DNA from: Kazachstania africana CBS 2517
Taxonomy: Eukaryota; Ascomycota; Saccharomycetes; Saccharomycetales; Saccharomycetaceae
Reading direction: 5' to 3'
DNA length: 64,000 nt
Assembly: GCF_000304475.1 (NCBI RefSeq)
Contig: NC_018940.1
Span: 1,612,001 to 1,676,000 of the forward strand
In this document: positions 41,274 through 50,118 of the stretch, piece by piece
Position numbering within the stretch: position 1 is the stretch's first letter
How the letters are laid out: each line of letters opens with the position of its first letter
Notes under the pieces: generated by a model
Told to the model about the DNA's origin: nothing
Database searches by the model: none
What the model saw: only the letters and a program-made list of their open reading frames with translations
Made by a program: the position numbers and the translations under genes

Positions 41274-42170
41274 ATGCTGTTCCCCTGCCTGGCATATATT
41301 ATTACAGCCCTAACATTTGTGTGGGCAGATGATGATTGGACCATTGTATATCCACATACAGGGCTTGATTACTCTGGCAATACCACTGAACGGGTCGGCG
41401 AAATCTATGATCTAGCATGTGGTACACCCCCAAGCATGGTGTCGGAACTGCTCCAAGCAGACGTGTATTTGAATACCACTTTGATAAGTACTGAGCTGGT
41501 ATTAAACTCCACAGCTATACAGAAGTACGCACAGTCACTAGCAGGTGATTCAATGCACAAGCGCAGCGTTGATAACGTTAGCACCGGGCCAGATGCCGAC
41601 TACTATTACCAGTTTCTCACTCAGATGCTAATGAAAGAATTTAGTAATAATACTACTGCCGTGACCAAACGAACCTGGTGCTCTTCCCTATATAGCTACA
41701 TTAAAGATTCAACTACTATGCAGGTCGCACTCGCATCAGTTAAGAAATTTAAAGCTAAGTTCCTCGACACTTTTATCGGCGAAGGGATAAGCACCATGTA
41801 CAGTCTGGGACTTGACATGCTGTCCATGGCTGTTAATATTGCCTCGTTGACGAAAACCGCATCGACTGCCAAAGCTTGTAATAGTGTGGTCAAAGCGTTT
41901 AAGTATACTAGCGGAACGGCTACATACAACTACGTCGTTGGAATATACCCTTATACCACTGGTAGCAAGTGTGACACTACATTGACCGAAGAAGAAATCG
42001 CAGTGATTGTTGCGGACAGGATTGATGAAGGAGAGAGACTCAAATCTGTTGGGTGGTGTACAACACTTACCCACGGTGGCACATGGCATGCCAGGGTCAA
42101 AGTGTTAAGAATGGAGGTCTCTACTGCTTGCCTCCTAAGTTTTAGCGATATAATCTGCGAATCTATATAA
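41274..42170 (+). CDS. Secreted Kex2-type precursor protein, killer-preprotoxin-like layout
   Basis: 298 residues, family not recognised. Seen: hydrophobic signal peptide (1-18), acidic mature start, two Lys-Arg sites that Kex2 could cut (after Arg97 and Arg133), N-glycosylation sequons near Asn36, 67, 78, 101, 125 and 126 all before the second site, a hydrophobic stretch (about 163-197) after it, seven cysteines outside the signal peptide (49, 136, 202, 233, 262, 286, 295), and a C-terminal THGGTWHAR motif. Signal peptide, glycosylated middle and Kex2 cuts releasing chains joined by disulfides is the plan of yeast killer preprotoxins and some pheromone-like precursors. Toxic activity and immunity are not shown. 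Codons look richer in G and C than those of its neighbours. It is the only gene inside the inverted repeats. Confidence 0.7.
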   Translation: MLFPCLAYIITALTFVWADDDWTIVYPHTGLDYSGNTTERVGEIYDLACGTPPSMVSELLQADVYLNTTLISTELVLNSTAIQKYAQSLAGDSMHKRSVDNVSTGPDADYYYQFLTQMLMKEFSNNTTAVTKRTWCSSLYSYIKDSTTMQVALASVKKFKAKFLDTFIGEGISTMYSLGLDMLSMAVNIASLTKTASTAKACNSVVKAFKYTSGTATYNYVVGIYPYTTGSKCDTTLTEEEIAVIVADRIDEGERLKSVGWCTTLTHGGTWHARVKVLRMEVSTACLLSFSDIICESI

Positions 42171-42302
42171 GTCCCACCGGTGCTTAGGACACAGTAGTCA
42201 TGTCACGCTACTGAACCGCTGGGCAGAATGTTCTAGCCATTGCGATATGCTAGGTCTAGCGGAAACCGTCTCTGCTGGTAGATAGTGGTTGGCATGACAC
42301 GT

Positions 42303-42496
42303 TACAAATAAAATTAATTCTACTTAAAAATAAAAAAATAAATAAAAAAAAAATATATTAAAAAAAATAAATAAATATAATATAAAATTATTAAATTAAG
42401 TTAAATGAAATTAATAAAATAAAGAAATAAATAAAAATATATATAGAATGAATTAATTTAATATAATAATAAAATAATATAATAATAAAATAATAT
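42303..42496. repeat. A/T-only tract, A-rich on the coding strand
   Basis: About 190 bp with only a handful of G or C bases, rich in A on the strand of the upstream gene, composed of short runs such as AAATAAAT and AATAATAAAATAATAT. It lies between the end of the secreted-protein gene and the right inverted repeat. It could contain the terminator. An internal A-rich tract after the toxin frame is also known from yeast M satellite dsRNAs. Confidence 0.75.
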
Positions 42497-42720
42497 ATTA
42501 AGAACAAATATGACGAAGAATTCCTTTTTATAGTGTGGAATTCTTCAAGATGGCAAAACTTGCGTCTATGAAAAGTTTTCACTAATATTCAAGCAAATTC
42601 AATAATGTGAAATATTTAATTTATAGATTGGACAGCCGGTTTCTAGGTTTTGATTCTGGGAAACCAGTCACACGAACTTAGATCTTAATGTTGTAGTTCC
42701 CTAGTTTATGTTACAACAAA
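42497..42720. repeat. Right terminal inverted repeat of the cassette
   Basis: Inverted copy of 41025-41249. Its palindrome-enclosed TATA (42515-42546, TATAAAAA on the minus strand at 42525-42532) points inward, towards the 3' end of the secreted-protein gene. The outer end is 14 bp from the tRNA gene. Confidence 0.9.
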
Positions 42721-42734
42721 ATTCATTAAATTCA

Positions 42735-42806
42735 GGGCGGTTAGTGTAGTGGTTATCATTCCACCCTTCCAAGGTGGAGACACGGGTTCGATTCTCGTAC
42801 CGCTCA
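42735..42806 (+). tRNA. tRNA-Gly (anticodon UCC)
   Basis: 72-nt cloverleaf: acceptor arms GGGCGGT and ACCGCTC pair (one G-U), anticodon stem CCACC/GGTGG with loop CTTCCAA gives anticodon UCC (Gly GGA/GGG), T-loop GGTTCGATTC. It has A-box and B-box sequences and a T-run terminator just after. No intron. Confidence 0.96.
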
Positions 42807-42901
42807 TTTTTGCACTTTTTTTACAATCATCCAGATAAATTGGAACCGTCATATTATGAACACTATTCACATCCATTTTTGTCCTTTTAAAAAATACAAT
42901 A

Positions 42902-43720
42902 CTACGTAAATTCAACTACATCATCCTCCTCCTGCTGTGTACCTTCTGAATTTTCACCGTTTGTGGACTCTGCTCCACTGGAAGCGACGTCATCTTCTTC
43001 ACTCAACATGAAAGCTATCAACTTTCGTCCATCAAAAAATCTATTATTCATCTTTTTGCAACATTGCAGTGCATCTTTTTGCCTCTTAAATACTACATGT
43101 GCCTCACCTCTGTTGCTATCGACAGTTATGTTCAAAACTTCACCAAAACTTTCACAGCCCTCAAGTATATCCTGTTTTAAATCATGTAGCTCATCACTTT
43201 CGATATCCTCATATATGTCAAGTATGTTGGAAAGGACAATTGTCCTTTCTTTCCTCGAAGATGTATCAATTTTTTCTTGACTAACTTCAATTACTCTTCT
43301 CTTCAAAGGGGGCTCACTATCATCTTTATCGTGGATTCTCTCTCTCTTATCATTATTAAATTCAGCTCTTTCTACCTTAATCTTGCAACCGTTCAATTCT
43401 GCATCATTGATGAGGTCAATAGCCAACTGAACCGACTCTGCTCTTTCATATATTATTAGGGCATCGCCTTTGAATCTGCCATTTTCATCCAAATACAACT
43501 TGCACCTATAATTATTCTGGTGATCTTTTTTAATTTTGCCAAATGTACTAAATTCATCTATTAAAGAATCAACTGTCGTGCTTTCTAATGATAAATTAGA
43601 AATATAAAGACCTGTAGGTTCTGACGATCTCTTTTGTTTACTTGCTTGGCGTCTTCTCTCGAGTTCTTCCTTCTTTTGCTTCTTTAGCTGCTCCTTAAGC
43701 TCCAATTCCTCCTTATCCAT
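42902..43720 (-). CDS. CUS2: U2 snRNA-associated splicing factor Cus2 (Tat-SF1 family)
   Basis: Helps U2 snRNA refold and associates with the SF3b protein Hsh155 early in spliceosome assembly. 272 residues (S. cerevisiae 285). A charged N-terminus (Lys/Glu/Gln-rich) is followed by RRM1 (about 36-120, GLYISNLSLEST and DALIIYERAESVQ) and RRM2 (about 160-240, TIVLSNILDIYED and GEAHVVFKRQKDALQC), then an acidic tail. Position between MRPL10 and SEC21 fits YNL286W. Confidence 0.93.
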   Translation of the reverse strand: MDKEELELKEQLKKQKKEELERRRQASKQKRSSEPTGLYISNLSLESTTVDSLIDEFSTFGKIKKDHQNNYRCKLYLDENGRFKGDALIIYERAESVQLAIDLINDAELNGCKIKVERAEFNNDKRERIHDKDDSEPPLKRRVIEVSQEKIDTSSRKERTIVLSNILDIYEDIESDELHDLKQDILEGCESFGEVLNITVDSNRGEAHVVFKRQKDALQCCKKMNNRFFDGRKLIAFMLSEEDDVASSGAESTNGENSEGTQQEEDDVVEFT

Positions 43721-44029
43721 TGATTATTCAATTTGTTATAAATATAGAATCTTGATATTTCAGAAATTTCTCTTGTTGCACAGTGCTTCTGCATTTCTAA
43801 TGAATTTAAAGTCTTGCTAGTGATAAACAACATTTCCAAAATTGAAAAAAATAAAAAATATAAAGAAGACGATGTGATTATCCCAAGTAATCGTCAACGA
43901 TTAGCCATTTTAAGAAATTCATCATATATTAAGATAAATTCATTTTCAATACAATAATTATAATTATATATAAGGTAGTAATAAAAACATGTATTTGAAA
44001 AGATAACGAAATACAAAATTATTGTCTTC
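43721..44029. other. CUS2-SEC21 intergenic region
   Basis: 309 bp between the SEC21 stop and the CUS2 start, both on the minus strand. A/T-rich; nothing specific recognised. Confidence 0.5.
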
Positions 44030-46867
44030 TCACATTAAACCGTTAACTAAATCAGAGCATAATTCTTCATCTTCAGCTCTTCCTTGTGCTTTAATTACAA
44101 TACCCTTGGAGCTTTTGATCATTTTGATGAGTAAAGCAACCTTCATACCATTTAATGCACTCTTACCAAATAATTTCAAAGTATGACTATTGGAATCGTT
44201 TGGTGCAAATTGTGTATTACTTAGAGGTAAACAACTTGTATTGACAACTAACTTATCAATAACTTCTTGCAACGATATGTCTTCTTGAATATTATAAACA
44301 GCAATTTCTTCGTTAGGTAATTCATCGAAAGCACTTTCGAAGTCACCAATGAAAGAACTCTCAATGTAGTCACCAGCATTTAAGTAAATTGGATCAATTT
44401 CATATTCATCTTGGAAACCTTCATCATCTTCATATGGTTCTTGTGTATCTGGGTTTAATTCTCTCGTTGTGAAGACCAAATTGTTTAAGAAACCTTCCAT
44501 AACAACATCTGAATCCTTTTCGAAGGCAACGTAGCATTGTAACTCAATCGATGGCATCAATCTATCAATTGGTAAAGTGAAAGTTTCATTTAGTTTACTT
44601 GATTCAGCATCTTCTGAAGTACAGACAACAGCAACATTGTCAAGTGCCACATCAGTTAAAGTATTCTTAATATTAAATTGGAAAACAACGTGTTTCTTGA
44701 AAATATGTTTTACACCGCTGACAACAAATTCAGCTTCTTGTTCGGTCAATGAAATGATCTTTGAACTGTTGATCAGACTACCGAAATCCTTGAATTCTTC
44801 GACGTTCATTAGTTCATCAGCATACTTGGTGGCAACTAGTTCTTCTTGATGTTGATCCAAACTTGCACCATGATATGTTTCAGTATCAAGTCTTTGTTCT
44901 TTGATAGATGTTGTGGATTCGAGACTCATATCAATCGGGGTCTCTCTAGAACCTTCGGAAGTGTTATTGAAAACCTGCTCTTGCTTCCTCTTCAAGTCCA
45001 TAGCCTTAACTTCATCTTCAGTAAATTTACGAACGGAGGCTGAATCAAATGGCGTACTGAATGAATCAGTGTTTGAAGAAAGGTACGCAGATAATTTATT
45101 TTCTAATGATGGTAAATCATAAAATTTCTTCGATTGAAGTAAATCGTGAGCAATTAAACTGTTTTCATCATCTGCTGACGTGAAATCAATCAATTTCAAT
45201 GCAATAGTTGCCCTATCTCTCACTTCGTCATCTTGATCATTGGATATTCTTTTCAATAAACTAATGATTGAGCTTTTCAAAGTGGAATCATTTTTTGTTA
45301 GTGCAAATTTAGACAAGGCTACAACGGCAGCAGATCTTATGATTGAATTTTCTAACACAACTCTGTTATAAATATGTCTGACATATAGTGATGGTTTTGA
45401 TGTGAATGGACCTTCTTTACCTAATAGATGTAAAACCCTGACTAGGATTTCATTATATTCACAATCTTCAATAAAATCACATAAATTCTCTAAAACGACT
45501 TCTTTTGATTGTGGAACAAAGGAAACAATATCAAAGATTGCTTCTATGATACTGTTTTTAAATGTGAGACCACCTTCACTATTTTTCAATACATCAATTA
45601 AGAACTTAACGATTGATTTCCATTCCTGTGGGAAGTTTAATGATAGTGTGCGTACGGCGTCAACAATGATAATCTTAAAATCATCTGAAACATCATGAAT
45701 AAATTTAGTAATTGTGGAGATTAATGAAGATATGTTCTTTGCGGTTCCTGTTTTCAACAAAGTGGTGATTGCGTAAGTGGAAATGTTTCTATTTGAATCA
45801 TTAATTAAAGACTCTAATTCTGGATTACATATAACGATTTTTTCAGGAGAAGTCATTGAAATTTTATTTAGAATTCTCAATGCAGCAAATCTACTAGTGA
45901 CTCTTGGCACAGTTAATAAACCTTGTAAGGTAGAAATTGTTGAAGCAAAGAGATCTGGTGATACTAAACGTGCATTTTTATGGCTACTTGCAAAAGAGGT
46001 AATTAATTTTGCCGTTTCAATTTGAACGGATTCAAATTTATTTGATAACCAATTGAATAATATTGGTTGAAATTGTGGAAACAATTGATTATCTCTATTG
46101 ACTAAATCATTAACTAATTTTACCAACTGAACCTTAGCCATTTGATTTTTCAATAAATTGCCATTATCAGATAATTGTTTGACTAATTTTAATAGAGCCA
46201 TCTTATCATTTTTCTTCAACTGGTAAACAAGACCTAAAGCATGATATTGAGTGGTAAAAGTGGAATTTGGATAATATTCACTGTTGGCACCGGAACTATG
46301 TGGGAATTGTTTCAAATCACCAATGGCTTCTTGAGCTTCATTTGCGAATCTCTTAATTGTAGTTTCGCTAATCGGTAAGAGATTTAAAGATGTGATTAAT
46401 GCGGCAGACGATACTGATGGTTGTTTGCTTACCACGGCACTTTTCAATAATCTTTCTGCAGAGAATGCGGTTGATTCATCTAAAACATAAGCCAGAGATC
46501 TAATAGCATTTGGTTTAACCAAATCAGAACCATTTTGAATATCCTTCATGATGGAAGAAGTTGCCATTAAGACATCTTCAGACATTCCACTCAATTCCTT
46601 AATTGCTAAATAAACCATTTGTCTCAAAGAATCGTTAGGATGTTGGAACAGCTTGGATATGGAAAAGAAAAGAGCGGTAGCTTCAGTTTCAGGGAAGGTT
46701 TCACCGTTGAGTAACAACCTTAGTAGTCTAGAGATTAAAATCCGACATCTCTTAGGACTAATTGGTGATTCATTGAACTTATTCATACAATCTTGATAGA
46801 TTGTCATTTTATCAGGCAAGTCAGTAGAGCCTGCATTTTCAAATTTCTTGTAAGTCTGTGCAGACAT
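44030..46867 (-). CDS. SEC21: COPI coat gamma subunit Sec21
   Basis: Gamma-COP, part of the coatomer F-subcomplex that coats Golgi-to-ER vesicles. 945 residues (S. cerevisiae 935). The adaptin-like N-terminal alpha-solenoid (about 1-560, DKMTIYQDCMNKFNESPISP near residues 19-38) is followed by an acidic linker and the gamma-COP appendage domain (about 660-945) ending with KMIKSSKGIVIKAQGRAEDE near the C-terminus. Order with CUS2 and CAF40 matches YNL286W-YNL288W. A Reb1 site lies 160 bp upstream. Confidence 0.97.
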   Translation of the reverse strand: MSAQTYKKFENAGSTDLPDKMTIYQDCMNKFNESPISPKRCRILISRLLRLLLNGETFPETEATALFFSISKLFQHPNDSLRQMVYLAIKELSGMSEDVLMATSSIMKDIQNGSDLVKPNAIRSLAYVLDESTAFSAERLLKSAVVSKQPSVSSAALITSLNLLPISETTIKRFANEAQEAIGDLKQFPHSSGANSEYYPNSTFTTQYHALGLVYQLKKNDKMALLKLVKQLSDNGNLLKNQMAKVQLVKLVNDLVNRDNQLFPQFQPILFNWLSNKFESVQIETAKLITSFASSHKNARLVSPDLFASTISTLQGLLTVPRVTSRFAALRILNKISMTSPEKIVICNPELESLINDSNRNISTYAITTLLKTGTAKNISSLISTITKFIHDVSDDFKIIIVDAVRTLSLNFPQEWKSIVKFLIDVLKNSEGGLTFKNSIIEAIFDIVSFVPQSKEVVLENLCDFIEDCEYNEILVRVLHLLGKEGPFTSKPSLYVRHIYNRVVLENSIIRSAAVVALSKFALTKNDSTLKSSIISLLKRISNDQDDEVRDRATIALKLIDFTSADDENSLIAHDLLQSKKFYDLPSLENKLSAYLSSNTDSFSTPFDSASVRKFTEDEVKAMDLKRKQEQVFNNTSEGSRETPIDMSLESTTSIKEQRLDTETYHGASLDQHQEELVATKYADELMNVEEFKDFGSLINSSKIISLTEQEAEFVVSGVKHIFKKHVVFQFNIKNTLTDVALDNVAVVCTSEDAESSKLNETFTLPIDRLMPSIELQCYVAFEKDSDVVMEGFLNNLVFTTRELNPDTQEPYEDDEGFQDEYEIDPIYLNAGDYIESSFIGDFESAFDELPNEEIAVYNIQEDISLQEVIDKLVVNTSCLPLSNTQFAPNDSNSHTLKLFGKSALNGMKVALLIKMIKSSKGIVIKAQGRAEDEELCSDLVNGLM

Positions 46868-47201
46868 CGTTAAAACGCCTCAATTAATGATTCTTCGTTG
46901 AATAAGACGAATTCTCCTTTATAAAACCTTTCTTTATCGAGATCTTTAAATTGTACTTTGATCTTTTTTTTGTTTGGAAAGAATACGTGGTGAAAAAAAG
47001 ACGAAAAATTTCAACACTGCAAGGTTACGGGTAACGAGCTAAGCTAACTAACCAAAGAGTAGAAGATGGTAGAGACCGTTTTAGGCTGGTGAGTCTGATT
47101 AATCTGAAGATTATAGTACATACAGTGTGGCTGTTTCTTTTCTGGAGTTGAGTATATAAATATCTATATTATTATAATGGGGGGAAAGCGGTTGGGTTAG
47201 T
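46868..47201. promoter_or_regulatory. SEC21 promoter region with Reb1 site
   Basis: 334 bp between the CAF40 stop and the SEC21 start. CGGGTAA at 47028-47034 matches the general regulatory factor Reb1 (TTACCCG on the other strand), about 160 bp upstream of the SEC21 ATG, a usual position for nucleosome-free promoter DNA. T-runs lie nearby. Confidence 0.6.
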
Positions 47202-48170
47202 TCATTGAGTATCTTCATTCAAGGTTAGCAACAATTGAGCCAAACATCTCTTGGATCCGACGTCGTCTTTCAATATCTCAGTGAAGGTGTTGTCCCTTAA
47301 ATTTTGAGGTAGAACGACCTTTAACAATCTACGGGCTTCCAAATCGTCGCTTAATCTTAGGTAACATCTGATTATATGTTTCAATAGCCTTCCTGGTGGG
47401 GTGTGCGCGGTAAGATGTTCCACCATACCTTTTAGAACGTTCGTTACTGCGTAGAACCTTTCTAAAGTAGCACAAATGTATTGAAGACCTATGTCATCCA
47501 ATAAAATTTTTTGTAGGATGAAGATTGCAACAGTTTTGGATAATTCTGAGGAAGATTCCATTATCCTTAGACAAAGTGGGACGATATCAGTTCTTAATAA
47601 AAAGCTTATAACGTCGTGAGAATCATTTTTCACAAGGGCACCAATGACACCCAATGACGTGAGTCTTAAATATTCAAAAGTTCTTTGTCTTGACGTAGTA
47701 TTCAAGAATGGGAACAGAAACAGTGGGATATGAGCTTGTAAGAACAGATGTTTCGTTTCCGGGTGTGAAGCAACACATTGCAAAAGAACCAAAGCGTTAC
47801 AGACTCTATTAGACAATTGATTTGATAATAAAGTTGGTTGTAACATTGGATAGACTGAGATAATTTCATTAAGAAGTGAGGTCATGACACCGAAGGACGA
47901 CCATAGTACGACAGCTAAATCGTCAAATTGTTCACGTTTACGACCTAATTCCAATAGAGCTTGTTCCTTTTGAGGACCGTATGTCAATTGACAAATCCAA
48001 TGATAAACGTTTGGATCGTCCAATGCATGTGTTGTGGAGGCAGACTGTTGAGAATCCGCGGGAGCAGCAGGGTTTGGTGTTCTAACGGACATTGGTTGGT
48101 TTGCAGGTTGACCCATTGGTAACGGAATATTATTTTGATTAGAAGATGGATCGTAAGCTGTAGAAAACAT
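47202..48170 (-). CDS. CAF40: Ccr4-Not subunit Caf40 (Rcd1/CNOT9 family)
   Basis: Armadillo-repeat subunit of the Ccr4-Not deadenylase complex. 322 residues (S. cerevisiae 373; the shorter N-terminal Gln/Asn-rich tail explains the difference). The Rcd1 core starts with [20 protein letters not shown] near residue 55 and runs to the end, including [40 protein letters not shown] and the [13 protein letters not shown] motif. Very highly conserved family, secure call. Confidence 0.97.
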   Translation of the reverse strand: MFSTAYDPSSNQNNIPLPMGQPANQPMSVRTPNPAAPADSQQSASTTHALDDPNVYHWICQLTYGPQKEQALLELGRKREQFDDLAVVLWSSFGVMTSLLNEIISVYPMLQPTLLSNQLSNRVCNALVLLQCVASHPETKHLFLQAHIPLFLFPFLNTTSRQRTFEYLRLTSLGVIGALVKNDSHDVISFLLRTDIVPLCLRIMESSSELSKTVAIFILQKILLDDIGLQYICATLERFYAVTNVLKGMVEHLTAHTPPGRLLKHIIRCYLRLSDDLEARRLLKVVLPQNLRDNTFTEILKDDVGSKRCLAQLLLTLNEDTQ

Positions 48171-48555
48171 TTTTTTATTAGTTTGTTTGTGAATTGAAGG
48201 ATATGAATATTTAAATGCCTATGGATATATTTAGTTACTTTCGTTTCTTTTCAAAATTATTCAGTGTCTGTAATTAAATTGATGCTATGGGAGACTTTTT
48301 GAATAGTGTAAATAACAAAGTGTGGTGCGGTTAAATAAAAAAAAGGAGGGAGAATGCAGGGAAAGGGAGAGACCTATAGTAAGGATGTATATAATTCTTC
48401 TCTCTTGAGACACCACAATTCTAACTCGTTACAATGCTGAATGTATTGGATAAACTCTTTCAATAACTATCCTCTACCAAACAAAACTCTCTTTCCAAAT
48501 GATGAAAGCGCTTTTTTTTTTTCGTTCTGTTCTCGACGTTTCAAGTGATTATATA

Positions 48556-48562
48556 TTACCCG
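48556..48562. promoter_or_regulatory. Reb1-type site downstream of snR40
   Basis: TTACCCG about 130 bp beyond the 3' end of snR40 and about 385 bp upstream of the CAF40 ATG. It could serve CAF40 or act as a Reb1 roadblock that ends snR40 transcription; both are inference. Confidence 0.4.
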
Positions 48563-48692
48563 GCTCTTAAAACGAATAAAGAAAAAAATCAGAAATCGCC
48601 AGATACTAACAGTAATAATGATAATACTAACAGTATGTATGATGAGTTGACTAGCAATATGACAATACAGAAGTACAAGAAGAAAGTTTTAA

Positions 48693-48810
48693 TACAATGT
48701 GAGGATCAGAAATTTGGGTATACTTAATGCTTCACTGGTAACCTGAGTACTTGTAGGTACCTTTCAGACTGGTGCACAGCGTTTGTCTCGTCATATTCAC
48801 TCACATTGTA
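48693..48810 (-). ncRNA. SNR40: C/D box snoRNA snR40 (2'-O-methylation guide)
   Basis: Read on the minus strand: an 11-bp perfect terminal stem (48693-48703 with 48800-48810), C box ATGACGA (48788-48794, one base from RTGATGA), D' box CTGA (48764-48767) and D box CTGA (48706-48709). The guide before D, TATACCCAAATT, pairs with 25S rRNA GAATTTGGGTATA and places the fifth base opposite the U methylated by snR40 (Um898). The guide before D' pairs over about 11 bases, with two G-U pairs, with the 18S segment TGGTGCATGGC, the region of Gm1271. Both known snR40 targets are therefore matched. Orientation and place between PCL1 and CAF40 agree with my recollection of S. cerevisiae. Mature ends are probably a few bases inside the stem. 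Confidence 0.92.
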
Positions 48811-48962
48811 GTTACAATATTGTCTATCCTATAGACTTATCAGGATAAGCAATAGTTGTTGTTGTTCTATGGGAGAAAAGATGAACAAAGAAAGTAAAAT
48901 TTGTTTTTATGATCAATTTACTCTCGCCTTTTATACTTTTTCAATTGAAAATTTCACACTTG

Positions 48963-49002
48963 TTACCCGGTTGATCGCGGAAGAGTAAATTCATGTAGGG
49001 CT
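48963..49002. promoter_or_regulatory. snR40 promoter elements (Reb1 site and TAGGG motif)
   Basis: TTACCCG at 48963-48969 (Reb1) and TAGGGCT at 48996-49002 (resembles the Tbf1 core) lie 150-190 bp upstream of the snR40 5' end on its strand. Reb1 and Tbf1 sites are typical of snoRNA promoters in budding yeasts. Confidence 0.5.
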
Positions 49003-49105
49003 AAAGGAAAATGTCACAAATTTAGTAAGCAAGCGTCTTTGATAATCATTAATTTATTAGTTCATTATTATATTATTAACGTAGTCACGTTTTAATGGCC
49101 ACGTG

Positions 49106-49831
49106 CTATATAAAGTTATGCTCACGCATTATTTCTTCTAGATTCCAACTCATTCTCTTGTCCGTCGCCTTGCTTGCTGATTTGTTCTCTTCTGTTCTGT
49201 ACTCGAGCTTCAAATCAATGGCACTGTTGTTCCTGCTATCTACAAGCGTACTACTAGAACTTATATTGGATCCCACCGAGATATTTCTCTTGAAATCGTA
49301 TACACTCTTCTTTACATGAACCATTGGTTTCAACAATGGTTTCAAATCATGAATCAATTCCTTTTCATCCACGTGCAAATTCCAGTTTAATAGATCCAAT
49401 AAATGTCTCTCCATTAGATTAACATCTTCCAATGTAAATAATCCATCTGTATATTTCGTCCAATGCCTATTCAAAGGTGAGGAGTCATTGTGATTCTTGG
49501 CACTTATTATTAAACATGCTAAAAATATACGATGCAGCGTAGATGGGATCCCAGCAGCACCCTTAGGCAAAATTCTTCTCAATCTGTTCAAATAACTTAT
49601 CGTCATGAGTAACGTTGGTGTGTAAACATGTGTATATTCCACCAATTTACAGATGAATTCTCTTAAAGTAGGCAATTCATCCTCTTCGTCGTATAGCGGA
49701 GAACTGGGTGGTGTAGGGTACGTCCTTTTCAAATCCATCACATTTTCTGTAGTCGTCACTAAGAGCGTAATCATCTCTTGTGTCACTGGCGATTTCATTA
49801 ACACTCTTAACGCTTTGGAATAGTCTGACAT
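49106..49831 (-). CDS. PCL1: G1 cyclin Pcl1, partner of Pho85
   Basis: Cyclin that targets the Pho85 kinase in late G1 for morphogenesis and cell-cycle entry. 241 residues (S. cerevisiae 279). The cyclin box spans about 50-165, with LREFICKLVEYTHVYTPTLL and YLNRLRRILPKGAAGIPSTLHR, then HRIFLACLIISAKNHNDSSP and NRHWTKYTDGLFTLEDVNLMER, the pattern of the Pcl1/Pcl2/Pho80 cyclin family. Start codons at 49829-49831. Three SBF/MBF-type sites lie 140-200 bp upstream. Position next to RFC3 identifies PCL1 (YNL289W) rather than PCL2. Confidence 0.93.
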   Translation of the reverse strand: MSDYSKALRVLMKSPVTQEMITLLVTTTENVMDLKRTYPTPPSSPLYDEEDELPTLREFICKLVEYTHVYTPTLLMTISYLNRLRRILPKGAAGIPSTLHRIFLACLIISAKNHNDSSPLNRHWTKYTDGLFTLEDVNLMERHLLDLLNWNLHVDEKELIHDLKPLLKPMVHVKKSVYDFKRNISVGSNISSSSTLVDSRNNSAIDLKLEYRTEENKSASKATDKRMSWNLEEIMREHNFI

Positions 49832-49970
49832 TGTTTCTCTTCGTTGACTTCTCTACACCGAATTCCAACCACCAAGACAAGCAACTCATCCTTATACACT
49901 CTTATATATACCTCTATATCACATCGAATGTTCAGTTAGTGATGCTTTCCCTCCTTGTACTAACTAAACT

Positions 49971-50027
49971 TTTCGTGGTGTTTTTTTTTCATTTCTTATA
50001 TCGCGAAAAAAATTTAATAAGACGCGT
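49971..50027. promoter_or_regulatory. SBF/MBF site cluster in the PCL1 promoter
   Basis: TTTCGTG at 49971-49977 (SCB, CACGAAA on the other strand), CGCGAAA at 50002-50008 (SCB variant) and ACGCGT at 50022-50027 (MCB), all 140-200 bp upstream of the PCL1 ATG. PCL1 is an SBF target peaking in late G1 in S. cerevisiae, so the cluster fits. Confidence 0.75.
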
Positions 50028-50118
50028 CCGTTAATATATACGTACGATTTCCTTATATTTAGAATTGGCAATTACTCGTTTTGGTAGCACTCCTGATCCT
50101 TCTCTATATACTAGTAGG

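Larger units (their letters stand above)
41025..42720. mobile_element. Inverted-repeat-bounded cassette with one secreted-protein gene
   Basis: A 1.7 kb unit inserted between MRPL10 and a tRNA gene, where S. cerevisiae has no such gene. It consists of two 225-bp inverted repeats, one gene, about 130 bp of mixed-composition 3' DNA and about 190 bp of nearly pure A/T. No transposase or polymerase is coded inside, and no target duplication was found at the ends. It may be a non-autonomous DNA element, a captured plasmid or viral satellite, or a cassette made by local inverted duplication. Confidence 0.6.
48171..49105. other. CAF40-PCL1 intergenic region containing snR40
   Basis: About 935 bp. 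It holds the CAF40 promoter (downstream of snR40), the snR40 gene, its promoter and the PCL1 terminator. Reb1-type TTACCCG sites occur at 48556-48562 and 48963-48969. The 60-codon GTG-started frame at 48545-48727 is not supported as a gene and overlaps the snoRNA. Confidence 0.7.

Noticed and set aside
42303..42496. Centromere suggested by the A/T-rich tract
   Set aside because: No CDEI (RTCACRTG) or CDEIII (TTCCGAA-type) motif flanks it, and the syntenic position (YNL284-286) is not a centromere region in S. cerevisiae.
41025..42720. Ty LTR retrotransposon, suggested by TGTTG and CAACA near the ends
   Set aside because: The repeats are inverted rather than direct, no target duplication was found, and there is no gag or pol coding sequence.
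48545..48727. 60-codon open frame
   Set aside because: It starts with GTG, is Asn/Lys-rich low complexity and overlaps the snR40 gene.
48631..48745. Plus-strand C/D snoRNA candidate (ATGATGA at about 48638, CTGA at about 48743, 5-bp stem)
   Set aside because: It has no guide match to rRNA that I could find, and the minus strand of the same DNA gives snR40 with an 11-bp stem and two correct guides.
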